The notes under the pieces are model-generated. The model had not been told where the DNA came from and did no database searches. It saw nothing but the letters and a program-made list of their open reading frames with translations. From NCBI GenBank assembly GCA_001792895.1, contig MARA01000025.1, forward strand, positions 310,001 to 374,000: DNA of 64,000 nt, written 5' to 3'. Position 1 is the stretch's first letter. Every line of letters begins with the position of its first letter. Shown here in pieces: positions 10,456 to 22,427 of this stretch. The position numbers were made by a program, and so were the translations under genes. Origin of the DNA: Lentinus brumalis (lineage: Eukaryota; Basidiomycota; Agaricomycetes; Polyporales; Polyporaceae).

Positions 10456-13037
10456 TCACTCTTCCATACGCTCGGGCGAGCGAGCATCCCGCCGTGCAGG
10501 CGGCGACGCCTCCCTCTCCCTCTCCCTCTCCCGTTCTCTCTGGCTCTCCCTGCCGCTATCCCTATCCCTCTCCCTCTGATTCTCGCGCCCCACCTCCCTC
10601 CCCCTCTCCCTCTCCCTACTCACCCCCTCGTCCCGCTCGCGCTCCCGCGCCGAGCTCTCCTCATACCCATACCCCGACGACCGCCTCACCAGCCCCGGCT
10701 TCTCCCCCGCATGTCCCTGCCCATGCCCATGCCGCGCCCCACTCGCACTCGGCGCCGCCGGAAGCGACACCCTCGCGCTCCTCGGCGACCACGGCCGCCC
10801 ATGCGCACTCCACCCACTCACGCCCCCAGCAGGCCCAGCAGGCTGCGGCGGCGGCGGTGGGGGCGGCGGCAGCACCCCGCGCTCCCTCCCCTGGCCCACC
10901 GGCCGCGGCTCGCCACGCACAGCAGACACCGACAGCCGCCTGCCCACGTCAAACGGCACCGGGGAGCCCCCCTGCGACCCAGGGAAGCTGCCCCGCCCGT
11001 CGCCGTCGCGCTCCCGCTCCCACTCCCTGTCCGGGGAGAGCGCGCGGCGCACCTGCTCTGGGGGGCCCGAGCGCAGCTGTTGCTGGTGGTGATGGTGGTG
11101 CGTGTGGTGCTCAGGAACCTGCGGGAACGTGTACGACTCCGCGACGAGCGACGACGCGGGCACGCCGTTCGCCTTCGCCTTGCCCTTCAGCCCCGTCGCC
11201 GTGCCCGAGCTCGAGCCGTACCCAGAGCCCGGGCCCTGCGTGACGGCGGCGAGCGACGTGCGGGGCGCAGTGGCGCCGCCCTGGACGTGCAGCGCGTACT
11301 CGAGCTCCTCGATGCGCCGGTGCAGGCCGTGGATCTCGTCGTGCAGGGGCCCGACGCGCCGCTCGACGGCGGCCGCGACGAGCTCGTCGAGGTGCTCCTG
11401 CTGCCGCTGGAGCGTGACAGTCAGGTTGTGCGACTTCTGCAGCTGCTCCCCGAGCCAGTTCTTGAGCGTCTTCGAATCCGCGAGCGCGTCGTAGAACGAC
11501 TCGAACGGCGCGAGGAACGCAGACCGTTCGGACGTGTAGTTGGGGTTTGCGAGCGCGGACGGCGTTGGGGGACGAGTGTGGTCGCAATTGGGACCGTGGC
11601 GGAAGGTGGCGAGCGGCCGGTCCCAGATATCGAGCCGACGTTGAGGTGCGTGGACGACGGGCCCGCTGTATGAGGACCCCGCAGCATGCTGAGGCGTGTA
11701 GGGGTCGGGGTACACGGCTGGCGGTAAGACGCTGCGTGCTCTGCCCGGGGCCGAGGACAGGCGGGAGGCTCGGGAGGGCCATGCTGGAGAGCCGACTGAA
11801 CGCGCCGCCCTGGTTTATGCCCGCGCGCGGGATGGGCGGCGCACTCTGGATGGACGGCGGCATGCGGTCGGCGTTGGGGCTGATCATGATATCAGCAGGC
11901 TTGCCCTTCGCGCCCCCGAGCGTGCGTGTGGCGCGGCGGCGTGCGAAGCTTATGGGCGGCGGCGGGAGCGCATTCGCGGGGATGTGCTGCTGCTGCTCGG
12001 GCACCGCGATGGACACGGGTAGCGGCGGCGGCGGCGGCTGCAGGATGTGTGTTTGCGGAGGGGCGTCGCGGTGGGAGAGGTGATGCGGGGGCTCGCCTGG
12101 CGGGCGAGGGGGAGAGCGTACGGCTTGGTAGCGGCGCATTGACCGCCGCAGAGAGACCGTTGCCCGCAGCCGAGCGTCGGGAGGCTGCAGCTGCCGAACC
12201 TGCGCCTGCGTTTGGGCTGCGTCCGCCGGTGCGCGCGGGAGGATGCGATTTTGACGACTGTTGGCGCTCGTCACGATCCTGGGACCCCTGGGGAGGCGCG
12301 TTCACGACGTTGACGGAGACGGGGGGAGTGCCGACAGAGATGATGCCTGCGGTGCTGCCCCTGCGCTGCTCGATGAGCTCCTTCTGCTGCTGCTTGATGG
12401 AGAGCATGGAGCGGACCTGCTCGATCGCGGCGGCATCGTCTCTCGGGATGGGGAGGCCCATGACTACAGGCGAAATCGATTTGGCGGCATCCGAGGCTGG
12501 CGACCTGACGTCGGTGTTGATAGGGTGCGAGATACCGCTTATCGTAACCCGGCGTTTCTTGCTAGGAGACGGTTTGGCGGCAGAGGGAGGGGAGCAGGGG
12601 ATGCGGCGGCCTGCTCTGGTGAGAGATGGGGGTTCGCAGGGGGCGGGTTGCGGGAGGTCGGGGATGGGAGGGCGTCATACTCTGTCTCCTCCTTGATTCG
12701 GACACTCCGGGGAGACCGTCGGTCGCTAGGAGGGGTTCGTTTGTGCTGAGAGGAGGCGAGACGAGGGCAAGACTCACTCTGAGGGCGGGCTGTTATCATC
12801 ACCAGCGGCCGAGTCCTCTGGATGGGACCGCTTGCGCGAGGGGTGCGTGGGACGGTCGTGGGGCATGGACTGGCGATGATCGTCGTGCTGGGAGGGCGAA
12901 CGGCGGTTGCGTTCGAAGGGAGAGGCGCGGGACTGGATGGGAGGAAGAGCATTGTTGGCGTCCGAGATTCTGCTGAGGGAGGGAGCGCCGAAAGCCTGGG
13001 CGAAGGAAGGAAGCGACTGCGGGGGTTGTGTCGCCAT
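10456..13037 (-). CDS. large disordered nuclear protein with a coiled-coil segment
   Basis: I do not recognise this protein. It starts at the ATG at 13037 (MATQPPQSLPSFAQAFGAPS). Nearly all of it is low-complexity Pro/Ser/Arg, with basic stretches (HPSRKRSHPED, SPSKKRRVTISG) that look like nuclear signals. Two ordered parts stand out: AAAIEQVRSMLSIKQQQKEL near 12420-12370, and a helical region at about 11300-11500 with SAFLAPFESFYDALADS, TLKNWLGEQLQ, VTLQRQQEHLDELV and LHRRIEELEYALHV. It ends in long Arg-Glu repeats encoded by CTCTCC-type repeats (10500-10660). A 52 bp intron follows codon 87. The frame also changes near 12.65, 12.2 and 11.74 kb, and the last two junctions lack an obvious intron. 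The architecture suggests a regulatory or scaffold protein; function unknown. Confidence 0.55.
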
Positions 13038-16000
13038 GAGTTCAGCGGCGAGGAGCTAGCGAGTGGGCGAGTCGATGTGCGCAGCGACGGGGCGCATGCG
13101 AGGCGGGAGGAGGAGGGAGAGGACGGGCGCGGGCAGGGGCAGCGGCGGGTGATGAGGAGAACAAGAAAGCGACAACGACAGAGGCGGCCGAATCAGAGGC
13201 CAGCTCGGTCGGGTAATTATGGAGGTCGAGATACACCTGCCCCGTCTGTCTCCCGCCGTCGCCCTCTCCTGAACTCAATCTCTCGCCGGTGCTCGCTCTG
13301 CGTCCGCCCGACGCCCGCAGCACAGGCCGTCGCACCGCCATGCATCGCGGGCTCGAGGTTCGTCTCGCGTGTCCGACAGCTCTGACGTCTGCGCGTGCGG
13401 CCCACCGCTGCACCGCGTCTGCCTGCGTCTGGCCATTTGCAAGCACCTCTTTCATTGCCGTCCGCATTCGGGTACAACAGCGCGTCCGCTTCGGGTCCAA
13501 GCAGCCCGGCAGTCCAGCTCTCTGCAATATCCTCCTCCACGAGGCCGTCCGCTACAGACCCCGGCCCAAGCAACGCCTGCGAGCCTCTGAGTCTGCCAGC
13601 CTGCTCTCGTTCCCACCGCAGAGCACGCCTTCGCACGGACGCTGATGCCCTGTCTCCTCGGTTATCCTGCTGCCAATCACCTTCTGCTCGCTGCACAGAA
13701 GCCCCAAGCCCTTCCCTACACTATCAGTCTACACGAGCTTGTTCGCCCAGCGCACGTACGCCTGCGTCGACAGCGCCGTCCGAGGTCGTTTGATCGATGG
13801 CCGCCGCAGCCAGACATGCTCCTCGACGCATCCAGCGAAATACACCTCCCGGGCACGCCAGCTGACCCGACACACCAACGACGAAGGACCCCCACCCAAT
13901 TGTCTCGCCGCGCGACTGCCCTTCTAGCCCACCAGAAGCCGTCTCCGCAGAGAAGACGAACGATTCGTAGGGATAAAGACGTAACGTCACCGCCAGCGGG
14001 TCCCCATAATATCCCCACAACCTCCTTCGCCGTCGCGTCCTGCCGTAACCAACTCTAAGTCTTCCTTGGAGCAGTCGAACGTCGGAACACTCGATCTGCC
14101 AACTCTGTGTACTTCTTGTGTTCCAAAACACTGACCCCGCAGCACAAACGGCCTGATTGTCCTCCGGACGCTTGCTCAACACCCCACCAGCCCAGCAGTC
14201 CCGTAACTCAGTACTCATCCATCGCGGATGTGCATCGGTCCCCAGCCCCTCCTGGACACCCCAACGAACTTCGTCTTTCGTCTCTGGTCTTGGGGCTCCG
14301 AACGCTTCCTGACTCGCCTTCTGCTTCTCTTCTGCGGGGCGTCGCACAGTATCCTGCAGCCGCATTCGGGAGCGAACGCGAACGTACCTTACCTAACCAC
14401 GTATTCCCCGCCTCTTCCTGGACATCGCCTTCCCGCACGCGCGCACACGGTCCGCCCTCCCGGCGTTCCGACGTTCGATGTTCGATGTTCGCTATTTCGA
14501 TGCTCGGAACTCGGTCCCCGGCACTCGGCACTCGGAGATTGGCTCGCCAGCGCCGCCCCGCTGCACGATCCCGGACAGCCCCACCGTCCTTGGTCGCCTC
14601 GTCCGCGGACTGTCGCTGTGTGCTCACTTGGTCCTGCTCGTCGTCTCGCTCGACGGCTGCCGTCTTACCTTGTTAGCGGTGTCCTGCGCCGAGCTTCGAA
14701 GCCCGAGTCGCCCACGTCGGCCGCGATAAGTACTCCCCGGTCGGCCTCCAGACTCCAGACTCCAGACTCCACTACATGGTGCCACGCCGCGAACTGCGTC
14801 TAACGCCACGAAGATGCGCACCGGCATTGCGCTTCTCGATTCTCAATTCTCGATTCTCAACCCAGCGTCCATGTGCACGTCCTCGGGCGCATGCACGGCA
14901 CACGCGCTCGGGGCGGAAGCGGGCGAGAGCTCTCGAGTCGAGCAAGCAAGTAAGTCAGTGCTCGCTGGCAGCACCGAGACGAACAGGGCTCGCATCCGGC
15001 CGAGTCCCGACGACTCACACCGAGACGAGACGAGGCGAGGCGAGGTGTTCTCCCGCGCACTCGCAAACTACTTACGCGTTGTACGGTACTGAGTACTGAG
15101 TACTGAGTATGCCCAGTATGACGGACCTGGCCATGGGCCACCACCTCTGGTGCACACGAACCCCAGCTCGGACTCGGACTCGGTTCTCCTAGGCCTCCAC
15201 GGTCGCCACAGATGCAGATGAAGATGCAGATGCACACCGTGACGCACACGCCCCTCGAATTCGCCGTGCGTTCCGCCCCCGACCGTAAAGTCCGGTCTGC
15301 TGGCGCTGAGCGCTGAGCGCTGAGATCTGAGAGCCCTCTCCCCCTCCCCCCCTTCCACTTGCAGGATATCCCTTGTCTTCCTCGTCTCGAATTCTTCGAC
15401 GCTTCGAACGCCCCCTGCCCCCCTGCCCCCTTGCCCCTGTTACATCAGCACAAGACTGTGTACGTACACGCACGCGGACATACGGAGCGCACCTCCGACG
15501 TCTGAAGTAAGTATGTATGTAGCGAGCGTACGAGTACAACGCACATGTGCCTCAACTGTCCATGGCGAGCCGTCCGGTTGTTCTCTTCGGGAGCGTTTCG
15601 AACGACCCCCGCGCGTCCCATGTCATTGTCATTGCCGTGCCATGCTCAGGTACCCGGCGATACAAATATTCAAGGACCCATGATGATGACATGCATACAC
15701 TCGCTCCATTGACAACCGGCGCACGACCCTCGCCCTCCTCCGCTGTCAATATTCATGTTCATGTCCTCTTGCCTCTCGTCAGGGGCGCCGGCGATCCAGG
15801 TACGTCACAGAACTAGGACTTAGCACGTAGGCGTCGTGTACGCAGCGCAGCGCGTGCATGCATGCATGCATGTATGACGGCAGTCGCAGAAGGTGCTGCC
15901 AGCTGGGATCCGCCGCAGCTGGCTGCTTTTATTCACGGACCTGCTGCGTTCTGCGTTCTACAGAGAGCCTTCTGCGGTACCTGGTCGCCACGTTTCGCCC

Positions 16001-16774
16001 TTGTACTCGTACTCTACTCTGTCTGCGTCGAGACAGCGTTGTTTCAAAGTGACTGTTCACAATGCACATCGATGCCGCCCGCGAACGCACGGCCTGTACG
16101 CCGTGTACGCGTACGGTCCAGAGTCCGGATGTACGATGCGCGTTGCGCACACTGTTGTTGGACAAATGACATTGACATCGACATCAATATCGAGACGGAC
16201 GGACGTGGCTGCGTGATAAGCTCCATGTCGATGTCCATATGAGACACAGTTCCGTGAACATGCAACATGCACAGGACAGCAAATCAACGTTCAACGATCC
16301 AACAAAAAAGCACAGGACAACGACGACACACACACATGCGGTCTCACGTACATACAAGCGATCTCCCCCCGCGTCAACATCCGAGAGGTGGGTTATGATA
16401 ATACCGGTCCATAGTACGCCGTACGCAACCCGCAATCCGCAAGCCCAATCACAGCCCACTGGACCCGGCGACCATACCCCCCCGCACCGCATCCGCAGAT
16501 CCCACGCCCCTGCCCTGGCAGAATCCGTCAGTCAGCAACAGCCCGGCCGTAGAGGCGGAAACGGAGGACGGAGTGACCACGAAGCGCACCCGCGACGACG
16601 CACAGCACCACGAGACGCGAGATTCTGACAAACGGGTCCCCCTCCTCCCACCATGAACCCACTTGATCATCCCGCCCTGGTTCCTCCCATTCTACACCCA
16701 ATCTCCAGAGTCCAAGCAAGCAGTCACGCCATGCTGCGAGTCCCCTTCGAGCACAAGAGCAACCAATAGCATCT
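13038..16774. promoter_or_regulatory. 3.7 kb gene-free region, probable long 5' region of the disordered-protein gene
   Basis: No open frame here shows a domain or a consistent splice pattern. The first kilobase (13.0-14.4 kb) is strongly pyrimidine-rich on the plus strand. The region lies upstream of the minus-strand gene starting at 13037 and downstream of RTT109. A long upstream region is common for regulatory genes. It contains the cluster of short tandem repeats listed separately. Confidence 0.4.
14471..15875. repeat. cluster of short tandem repeats
   Basis: Many unrelated 4-14 bp units are repeated two to four times: ATGTTCG-type (14473-14500), CGGCACT (14515-14535), CTCCAGA (about 14746-14772), TTCTCGATTCTCAA-type (14834-14860), GACGA/GGCGA (15021-15045), TACTGAG (15086-15110), GATGCA (15208-15236), GCTGAGC (15304-15324), CCCCCTG (15411-15440) and GCAT (15856-15875). 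None encodes a plausible protein repeat. Confidence 0.75.
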
Positions 16775-18525
16775 CTACCCCCTGCAGAGCCAAGAAACGG
16801 CGCGGCCTCCCGCACGCGCACACACTCCAAGAATCAACCTTTCAGGGACCCCCACCCGCACGGTAATGGCCGGCGGCAGCAACAGGCACCCCCAAACACG
16901 CTCAAGGGGTGCAGGCTTCCTCTTCTTCCGCACCGCAAGCACCGTCACAGGCGCAGGTGCAGCTGCCCCTTGCGACGCGCCCTCGGGGCCGCTCGCACCC
17001 CCGCGCGGCGGAACCGGCGCGTTCCGCACGTCGATGCGGCCGTAGATGTGCTCCTTGTACGTCTCCGGGGAGGGCACGGGGTCCGGAAACGGATTGGGCG
17101 AGATCTCCGGGAGCCCGCCGGCCTTGCCTCCCGGGGCTGCGTGCAGGTGCAAGCGTTTCGGCGGCGGCGTGCGCGGGACCTCGAGCGTCGCTGCGCAGCC
17201 CGGCTCTGGGGTGCGTGGTCGCTCCGTATCGGGCGATGAGGAGGTGCGGGGTGCGGCAGCGGTCGACGGAGGCGCGGAGGAGGGGATCGCTGGCGCGTCG
17301 TCGCACAGGCCCTTGATGACGCCCTCGAGAGTCTCCGTCGCCCGGACAGCGCGCTCGCGCGTCGAGAACTCGTGGTGGTTCATGAGCGACGAGACGATGC
17401 GGCGCACCATCTTCGGCGAGACCTGCCCGGGCTGCGGGGCGAGCGGGGACGGCTGTGATGTCTTGTCGTGGTGTACCGGCGGCGGCGTCGAGACGCACAT
17501 CGTGAAGAAGCCAGTGACGGCGCCAGCCACGCATTCCTGCCGGAAGGACATGCGCTCCCAGAACTCGTCTGCGGTGACCTGGCCGAGTTCTCCCTGCGGG
17601 CGTCCGTCCTTCTCCTTCTCTTTCTCCTTGTCCTTGTCATCTGCTTCGTCTCGACGAGCCTGAGGTGGCCGCTTGTCGCCTCCGGTGGAGCTTGGTGCGC
17701 GCTTGCGTTTGGAGAGCGGATACCGCCCTCCGTAGCTTTGATGTACGCAATCTCGTCAATAAAGCGTGACTTGGGGTCGTCGTCAAACCATGGAATGAAG
17801 TGCCCCAGGTTGTGGGGCGCGTTCGGATCGGTGCTCTTGGGGCACGGCAGTGGGAGATCGGTCTGTGAGTACGGGTGTCCATATGCCCACTGCACACTCG
17901 AGCTGGTCGATGTACCGGCACGAGCAAGGGAGTGTGCTGCTTCGAGTTCCGAGTAGCCAGGTAGGATGTAGTAAAGCTTGACCTTCCCAACACCCTTCAG
18001 CCCCGTGTTCACCTTTCCAGCCACCTCACTGTACACCTTCTTCCACCACGCACAGAGCTTCACGTCCGAGAGCGGACGCTTTCCTTCGTACTCGGATGAG
18101 TTCGGGAAGAGATACTGGTTCTGCGCCCGCGCAAACAGCTGTATCCAGAGGTGCTGCACCGAGATAGGGCGCGTCACAGGGTCAGCGTAGTACGCGAGGA
18201 AAGCGCGCACGAGTGTAGCCGTCGGTGACGGCGCAGATGCATGCCCGGAAGAGTCGACCTTGGAGACGTAGACTATTCCGGTGGACGTAGAGGGGATGTT
18301 GTAGACCGACGCCTCGATGGCGGTGACGAGGACCCGGGGCGCGTCCGGGCACTCCTGTTCTGAGAGCAGTATGAGCACTTCTTGGAGATACGTCCGCGGT
18401 CTTGGGTGAGCATAAGGGAATAGTCCGCCGTGTTTCCGGGCCGCAGAGGTGAGGACGTGGATATGAAAAGTGCGCGTCCCTGGGAGGTCAGCCAGCGCAG
18501 CCAGGAGCTTGTCCCTGAGGCTCAT
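16775..18525 (-). CDS. RTT109: RTT109-type histone H3 acetyltransferase
   Basis: This is a fungal KAT11-family acetyltransferase that modifies newly made histone H3 (K56 and K9) with Asf1/Vps75. From the ATG at 18525 the protein reads MSLRDKLLAALADLPGTRTF. Conserved segments follow: YLQEVLILLSEQECPDAPR, IEASVYNIPSTSTGIVYVSK, LVRAFLAYYADPVTRPISV, LCAWWKKVYSEVAGKV, VKLYYILPGYSELEA, WAYGHPYSQTDLPLP, the acidic active-site region FIPWFDDDPKSRFIDEIAYI and ADEFWERMSFRQECVAGAVT. A basic linker with KRKR and Lys/Glu/Asp repeats precedes the last block, and the C-terminus carries VRKKRKPAP. The frame changes between FIDEIAYIKATE and the basic linker (about 17700). A 73 bp GTATCC..GTCGAG intron would close it, but would remove a KRKR-rich stretch that itself looks coding. 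Confidence 0.88.
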
Positions 18526-19033
18526 TTTGAGGTTTTTGGGGTAGAGACTATGAAGTCTTCAGGTAGATCATATCAAGGGAAGACTTTGCGGGTGTGGAAG
18601 ACGACAGCGGGACGGAAGGCAAAGACATCGCGAGAGTCTGAGGCAAGGTTCATCTTCCCACTGCCGGCGCTCACGGCAATGACGCCCACCGAAAGAGGGA
18701 AATTCCCGACACCCTTGGAGTACGCTGGCGGCCACAAACTGCCAGTGAACACTAAACGACATGCCATAGTAGCTGCTATGCAAGTCGAATACAAGTGCTA
18801 TATCTGTTAAATATGATACCATGGAGACAAGCGCGAATAAGTACAGGACATCGACAACGCGACACTGGATGAGTAGTGAGTAATTAGTACGATAGACACG
18901 GCAAGCTTAACTCGTTCCATCGCCAGGGCAGACCGAAGTGAATAAATATAGGGCTTGCAAAGACCGGATAGCCAGTTGCATTTAGCCGGACGCATTTGCT
19001 GCGTCCATTCCGTCACATAACTTTTGAGAGCAC
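18526..19033. promoter_or_regulatory. RTT109 upstream region
   Basis: About 500 bp between the RTT109 start and the stop of the first DUF6534 gene, both on the minus strand. It is AT-richer than its neighbours and has no supported gene. Confidence 0.4.
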
Positions 19034-21415
19034 TCAGACTGGAGTGCTTGACGATGAATAGGCCCAAGCATATCCATCATCCCTTAGGCCAGCAGCCTTC
19101 ATGTCGACCTCTTGGATGACCTCCATTCGGTCATGCCTCTCGGTATTGGAGCTCTAGCCGCAGTAAGCAGAGAGTGTCAGCTACACACCGGCAGCTAGAG
19201 CGTTCAAATTACCCGACCTTGCGAGGGGAGCGCGGACTGTACTCCGTAACGGTCTCAATCGACACCGCAACGCCGTCCATACGAGGCGGCTGCAATCGGT
19301 CAGTCTAGCTACTAGCAGTAACTAAATCTAGAGCCAGACATGTGCGCTCACCCTCGGGTATTTGTACCCATAGTCACTGGTGTTGTAGGATGGCGGGAAA
19401 GGCGAGTGTGTAGCGCCGGAATGGTTCAATTGCACGGCGGCGGCAACTTTGTCCCGAAGGCGTTCGCGGCTGTTGAGCCTAGAGGGAGGTCAGGTCACAA
19501 TTTGGAGCATAAGGGAGGGAAAAGGGAAGACACGCACAGTCCTAGAAACGAGTTGACGTAGCCTACGATACGGTAATTAGTCTCAATAGGCCACTTCTAC
19601 TTCGAACAGCACTTGCATTTGCCCATAATCCAAAAGAAGCTGAGCCAGATCAAGCTCGTAGGCATCGCGGCAAACTTGTTCAAGTCAGCATGCCTGTGTG
19701 GATGCGGTGCTGCAGCTGCAGTGCTACAACTGCGAGACTCACCGTGACAACGCATATCGTCCCGATGATGCTGAAAGACGTCGTGAGGGCCCGGCCGGAA
19801 ACATCGTATGACAGACGTACCCAGTGGTCAGACCGCTATTGACGCTGTATACCATGAGCAACGCCACGACGGAGTCCGTCCTAACGCATATTCAAGCTCA
19901 AGCGATACCATGCGCATGACCTCGGCATGAATGTACGTACCTCTTGATGCCCGTCCGCATCGTGTACAAGTAGTAGCACATCGAAGCAGCGATGATCACG
20001 TCACAAGCTGCAGCGGAGCCGAGGCCGAGGCATGTTTCCCACTGTGTATCCTATCAGTGAGTTTGTGGATACAAACCAACCAAACAGCATGCGCACCGTG
20101 AGGGACGCGAACTTTGAGAACCGACCGAGAACGAACCTACGCAAGGTCAGAGTGAATGATGCCGCAGGGCAAAGCCAAATGGAACTCACGACTCCACAGT
20201 AAAGACTAACGAACACGGCGGTCAGCATAGAAGATGAAGAAGGATGAAGCATTGATTCTGACCGACGCCAAGACCTACAAGCGGGACATCACAGGACGCC
20301 GTTCAGGAGAGCCTCTTCGCAGGGTGAGCAGGCCGAGTACTCACTGAAGTGCATGAACGCCAAGACGACCTGGACAAGCGGTCCGAGTCAGTTGCCCTCT
20401 AACCCGAAAGCATGAGTGGAGGTCCAACTCACGATGATACCGGTTATCAACCAGTTGCGGCTCACTGGCAATCGTTCACGCGACAGATGAGACCGACATT
20501 CTAGATCTGGTAGAAGGTTACGCACTCATCCACACGCGTCGCGCGAAGAAGCTGGCAAGCCCCACAAGTGAGCATCATATGGAAGAAGGATGGCAAGCCA
20601 GAGGCAAGGACGCACACTTCGACCATGACCCCGATTAGGCCCTGCCGTGGGATCAGGAACTGTGAGGACGGCGACGAAGGGCAGACGTACATTGCAGTCC
20701 ACTTGCAGCTACAGCAAGCAGACTTCAGCTACCGGCTCGCATATGCAACCGATAAACTCACAGCCATGCTCCTGCGAGAAATATGGAGACGATCAGGACG
20801 TTGAGTTTCCCCATGGCGATCGAGAATGCTCACGCACCAGGTGGTCACGTCCAAGTTGCTCGTGTTGCCAAAGTTCGTGACTAGATACCTGAAGCCCTGT
20901 TCAGCGAGCGACATGTGTATCAGGCATGCTAAGCTCACCAATATATTGTGCGCGTGCAGAGAGCCAGATGCAAGGTATCCAACACTCTGCCAGCGAGCCA
21001 CCGTGCGGTGAGTAGAAGTCTTGATTAGAAGCGACATATAATGCGCCTCACGTTAGGATGACGACCTGTATACACGCATTGAGTATGAGGTCGGACTGGC
21101 GAAGCACAGGAACGTACGAGCGACTTGATGATGATTTTGTCATTCGAATATTTCCTAAGCAACAGTGAGGATCTGTACAAAGCCGAGACAGAGCGACATA
21201 CCGGAAGTAGGTGAAGCTGCATGCACGTCCCGCCACTCAGCAACCTCTCCACGAGCCCAATTCAGTTGACGTACGTTTGTAGCAACGTAATCCCATACAG
21301 ACTACGACAGAGTTCAGTGTGAGTAGGTACTCCAGCAACGCAGGTTATGAACTGACCATGCGCTGACAATGAGGCCAACGAGGGCGGCACCGAACGTGCT
21401 GTCAATCAACGCCAT
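19034..21415 (-). CDS. DUF6534 seven-helix membrane protein, copy A
   Basis: This belongs to a basidiomycete-expanded family of integral membrane proteins of unknown function. Splicing by eye gives MALIDSTFGAALVGLIVSAW, LYGITLLQTYVNW, YSNDKIIIKSLVVILT, VLDTLHLALCTRTIYW, YLVTNFGNTSNLDVTTW, SMALQVDCNGLIGVMVEV, FFARRVWMS, RNWLITGIIV, RFVLGRFSKFASLT, CYYLYTMRTGIK and VVALLMVYSVNSGLTTG. The tail contains LNSRERLRDKVAAAVQLNHS and VAVSIETVTEYSPRSPRK, and ends SSSSTPV at 19034. Its order and motifs fit DUF6534. Very many introns (at least 12) split 2.4 kb. Internal exons of 14 nt (21052-21065), 10 nt (20762-20771) and 18 nt (20691-20708) are needed to keep the frame. It appears intact and has a close tandem paralogue upstream. 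Confidence 0.82.
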
Positions 21416-22427
21416 CCTGACAACAGTCGAAGGCGAGAGAGGGGAGATGTGGGAGGAAGGTCGCTGCGTATCAGGAGTGCTTCTGAGAGCGTTATAAACT
21501 CTCGAGTACGACCCTATGTGCGGCGCTGATCCCTGCGGTCCGTCTTTGAACAATCATAACCTTCTGTTCGTACGAAGGGAACTCCAGGGTTTGGGACCGA
21601 GTCATGCGGAGACAGAGGGTATCGCCCGTCCGAACGTCGATAGAGGTGTCTGCAAAGTTCAATGAGGCAATGCCTCTGCCGTACCCAGGGAACGCAACTC
21701 GATGTTCGAGACACCTGTTGCCGGCTCCCGGTCATAAGATATCAGGGTAGACATGATGAACTGAAAAGCGTATGTCGGCGTCAGCTGATGCAACTTCAGT
21801 ACTTACTAATGAACGTTGAGATGGAGTTCACCGCTCAACATCCACATGACAGGCCTGCACGAGAGATGAGATACATACAGTAGCTAGTCACCGCATCATG
21901 GATCGGGCCTTGAGTCGTCAAATTGAGGTGCGGCCCGGTGTCTCTGGCAGGAAGGAGCACAGAGCGGAAAGGACCTAAATATTCGTCGAGGGCGAACAAG
22001 TAAGTATTGTGGCGTGTAACGTCGTCAGGATAGTAGTTGAAAAGCTCAGAGCTGCACTGGTGAAAAACTTGGATAAAATTAGCGCGGCTCGACGCCTCGT
22101 GGCTACTGTGCATCTTGATCGTTATGGCAGGAGGGGATCCGACGCCCACTGCCGGCGGCAAATCCCCAAGGTTAAGTAATGTTCACACCGCCTCTCGACG
22201 TGAGATCAATGTTCTGGGTTTGATAGGGTACTTACGGTGTCTTCATCTCAACGGGATCGCTTAGACCAATATCGGCCAATGACGAAATCTTTACGAAGGC
22301 CAGCCTAGCATGACGCCACTGACCGAACCCCACAAGTTGGTAAATACATTGCACGTATGATAGAGCGAAGGCCCGGGGAACCATTCGCAGTGAGTCCTGT
22401 TGTCCGTTCAAGGTAGCCTGAGAGTAC
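21416..22427. other. upstream region of copy A, possible gene remnant
   Basis: Two open minus-strand segments (21835-22161 and 22232-22471) have protein-like composition, for example SSELFNYYPDDVTRHNTYLF and LAFVKISSLADIGLSD. They are separated by a perfect GTAAGT..GGCAG interval but do not join in phase there. The matching sequence in unit 2 is full of stops. It is either a decaying gene carried with the duplication or simply promoter sequence. No family is recognised. Confidence 0.3.

Larger units (their letters stand above)
19034..22427 (-). repeat. tandem duplication, unit 1 (gene A plus upstream sequence)
   Basis: The unit holds DUF6534 copy A and about 1 kb upstream. The upstream part matches the same position in unit 2 in many short blocks, for example GGACGACCCTA near 21510 and 24880, CTTCTGTTCGTACGAAG near 21562 and 24931, GATGAACTGAAA near 21754 and 25669, and a GCCTCGTGGCTACTGTG-like block near 22090 and 26140. 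Confidence 0.65.

Noticed and set aside
10711..11673. 320-codon Arg-rich open frame on the plus strand
   Set aside because: It is antisense to the disordered nuclear protein; the minus strand has the helical segment and sensible termini.
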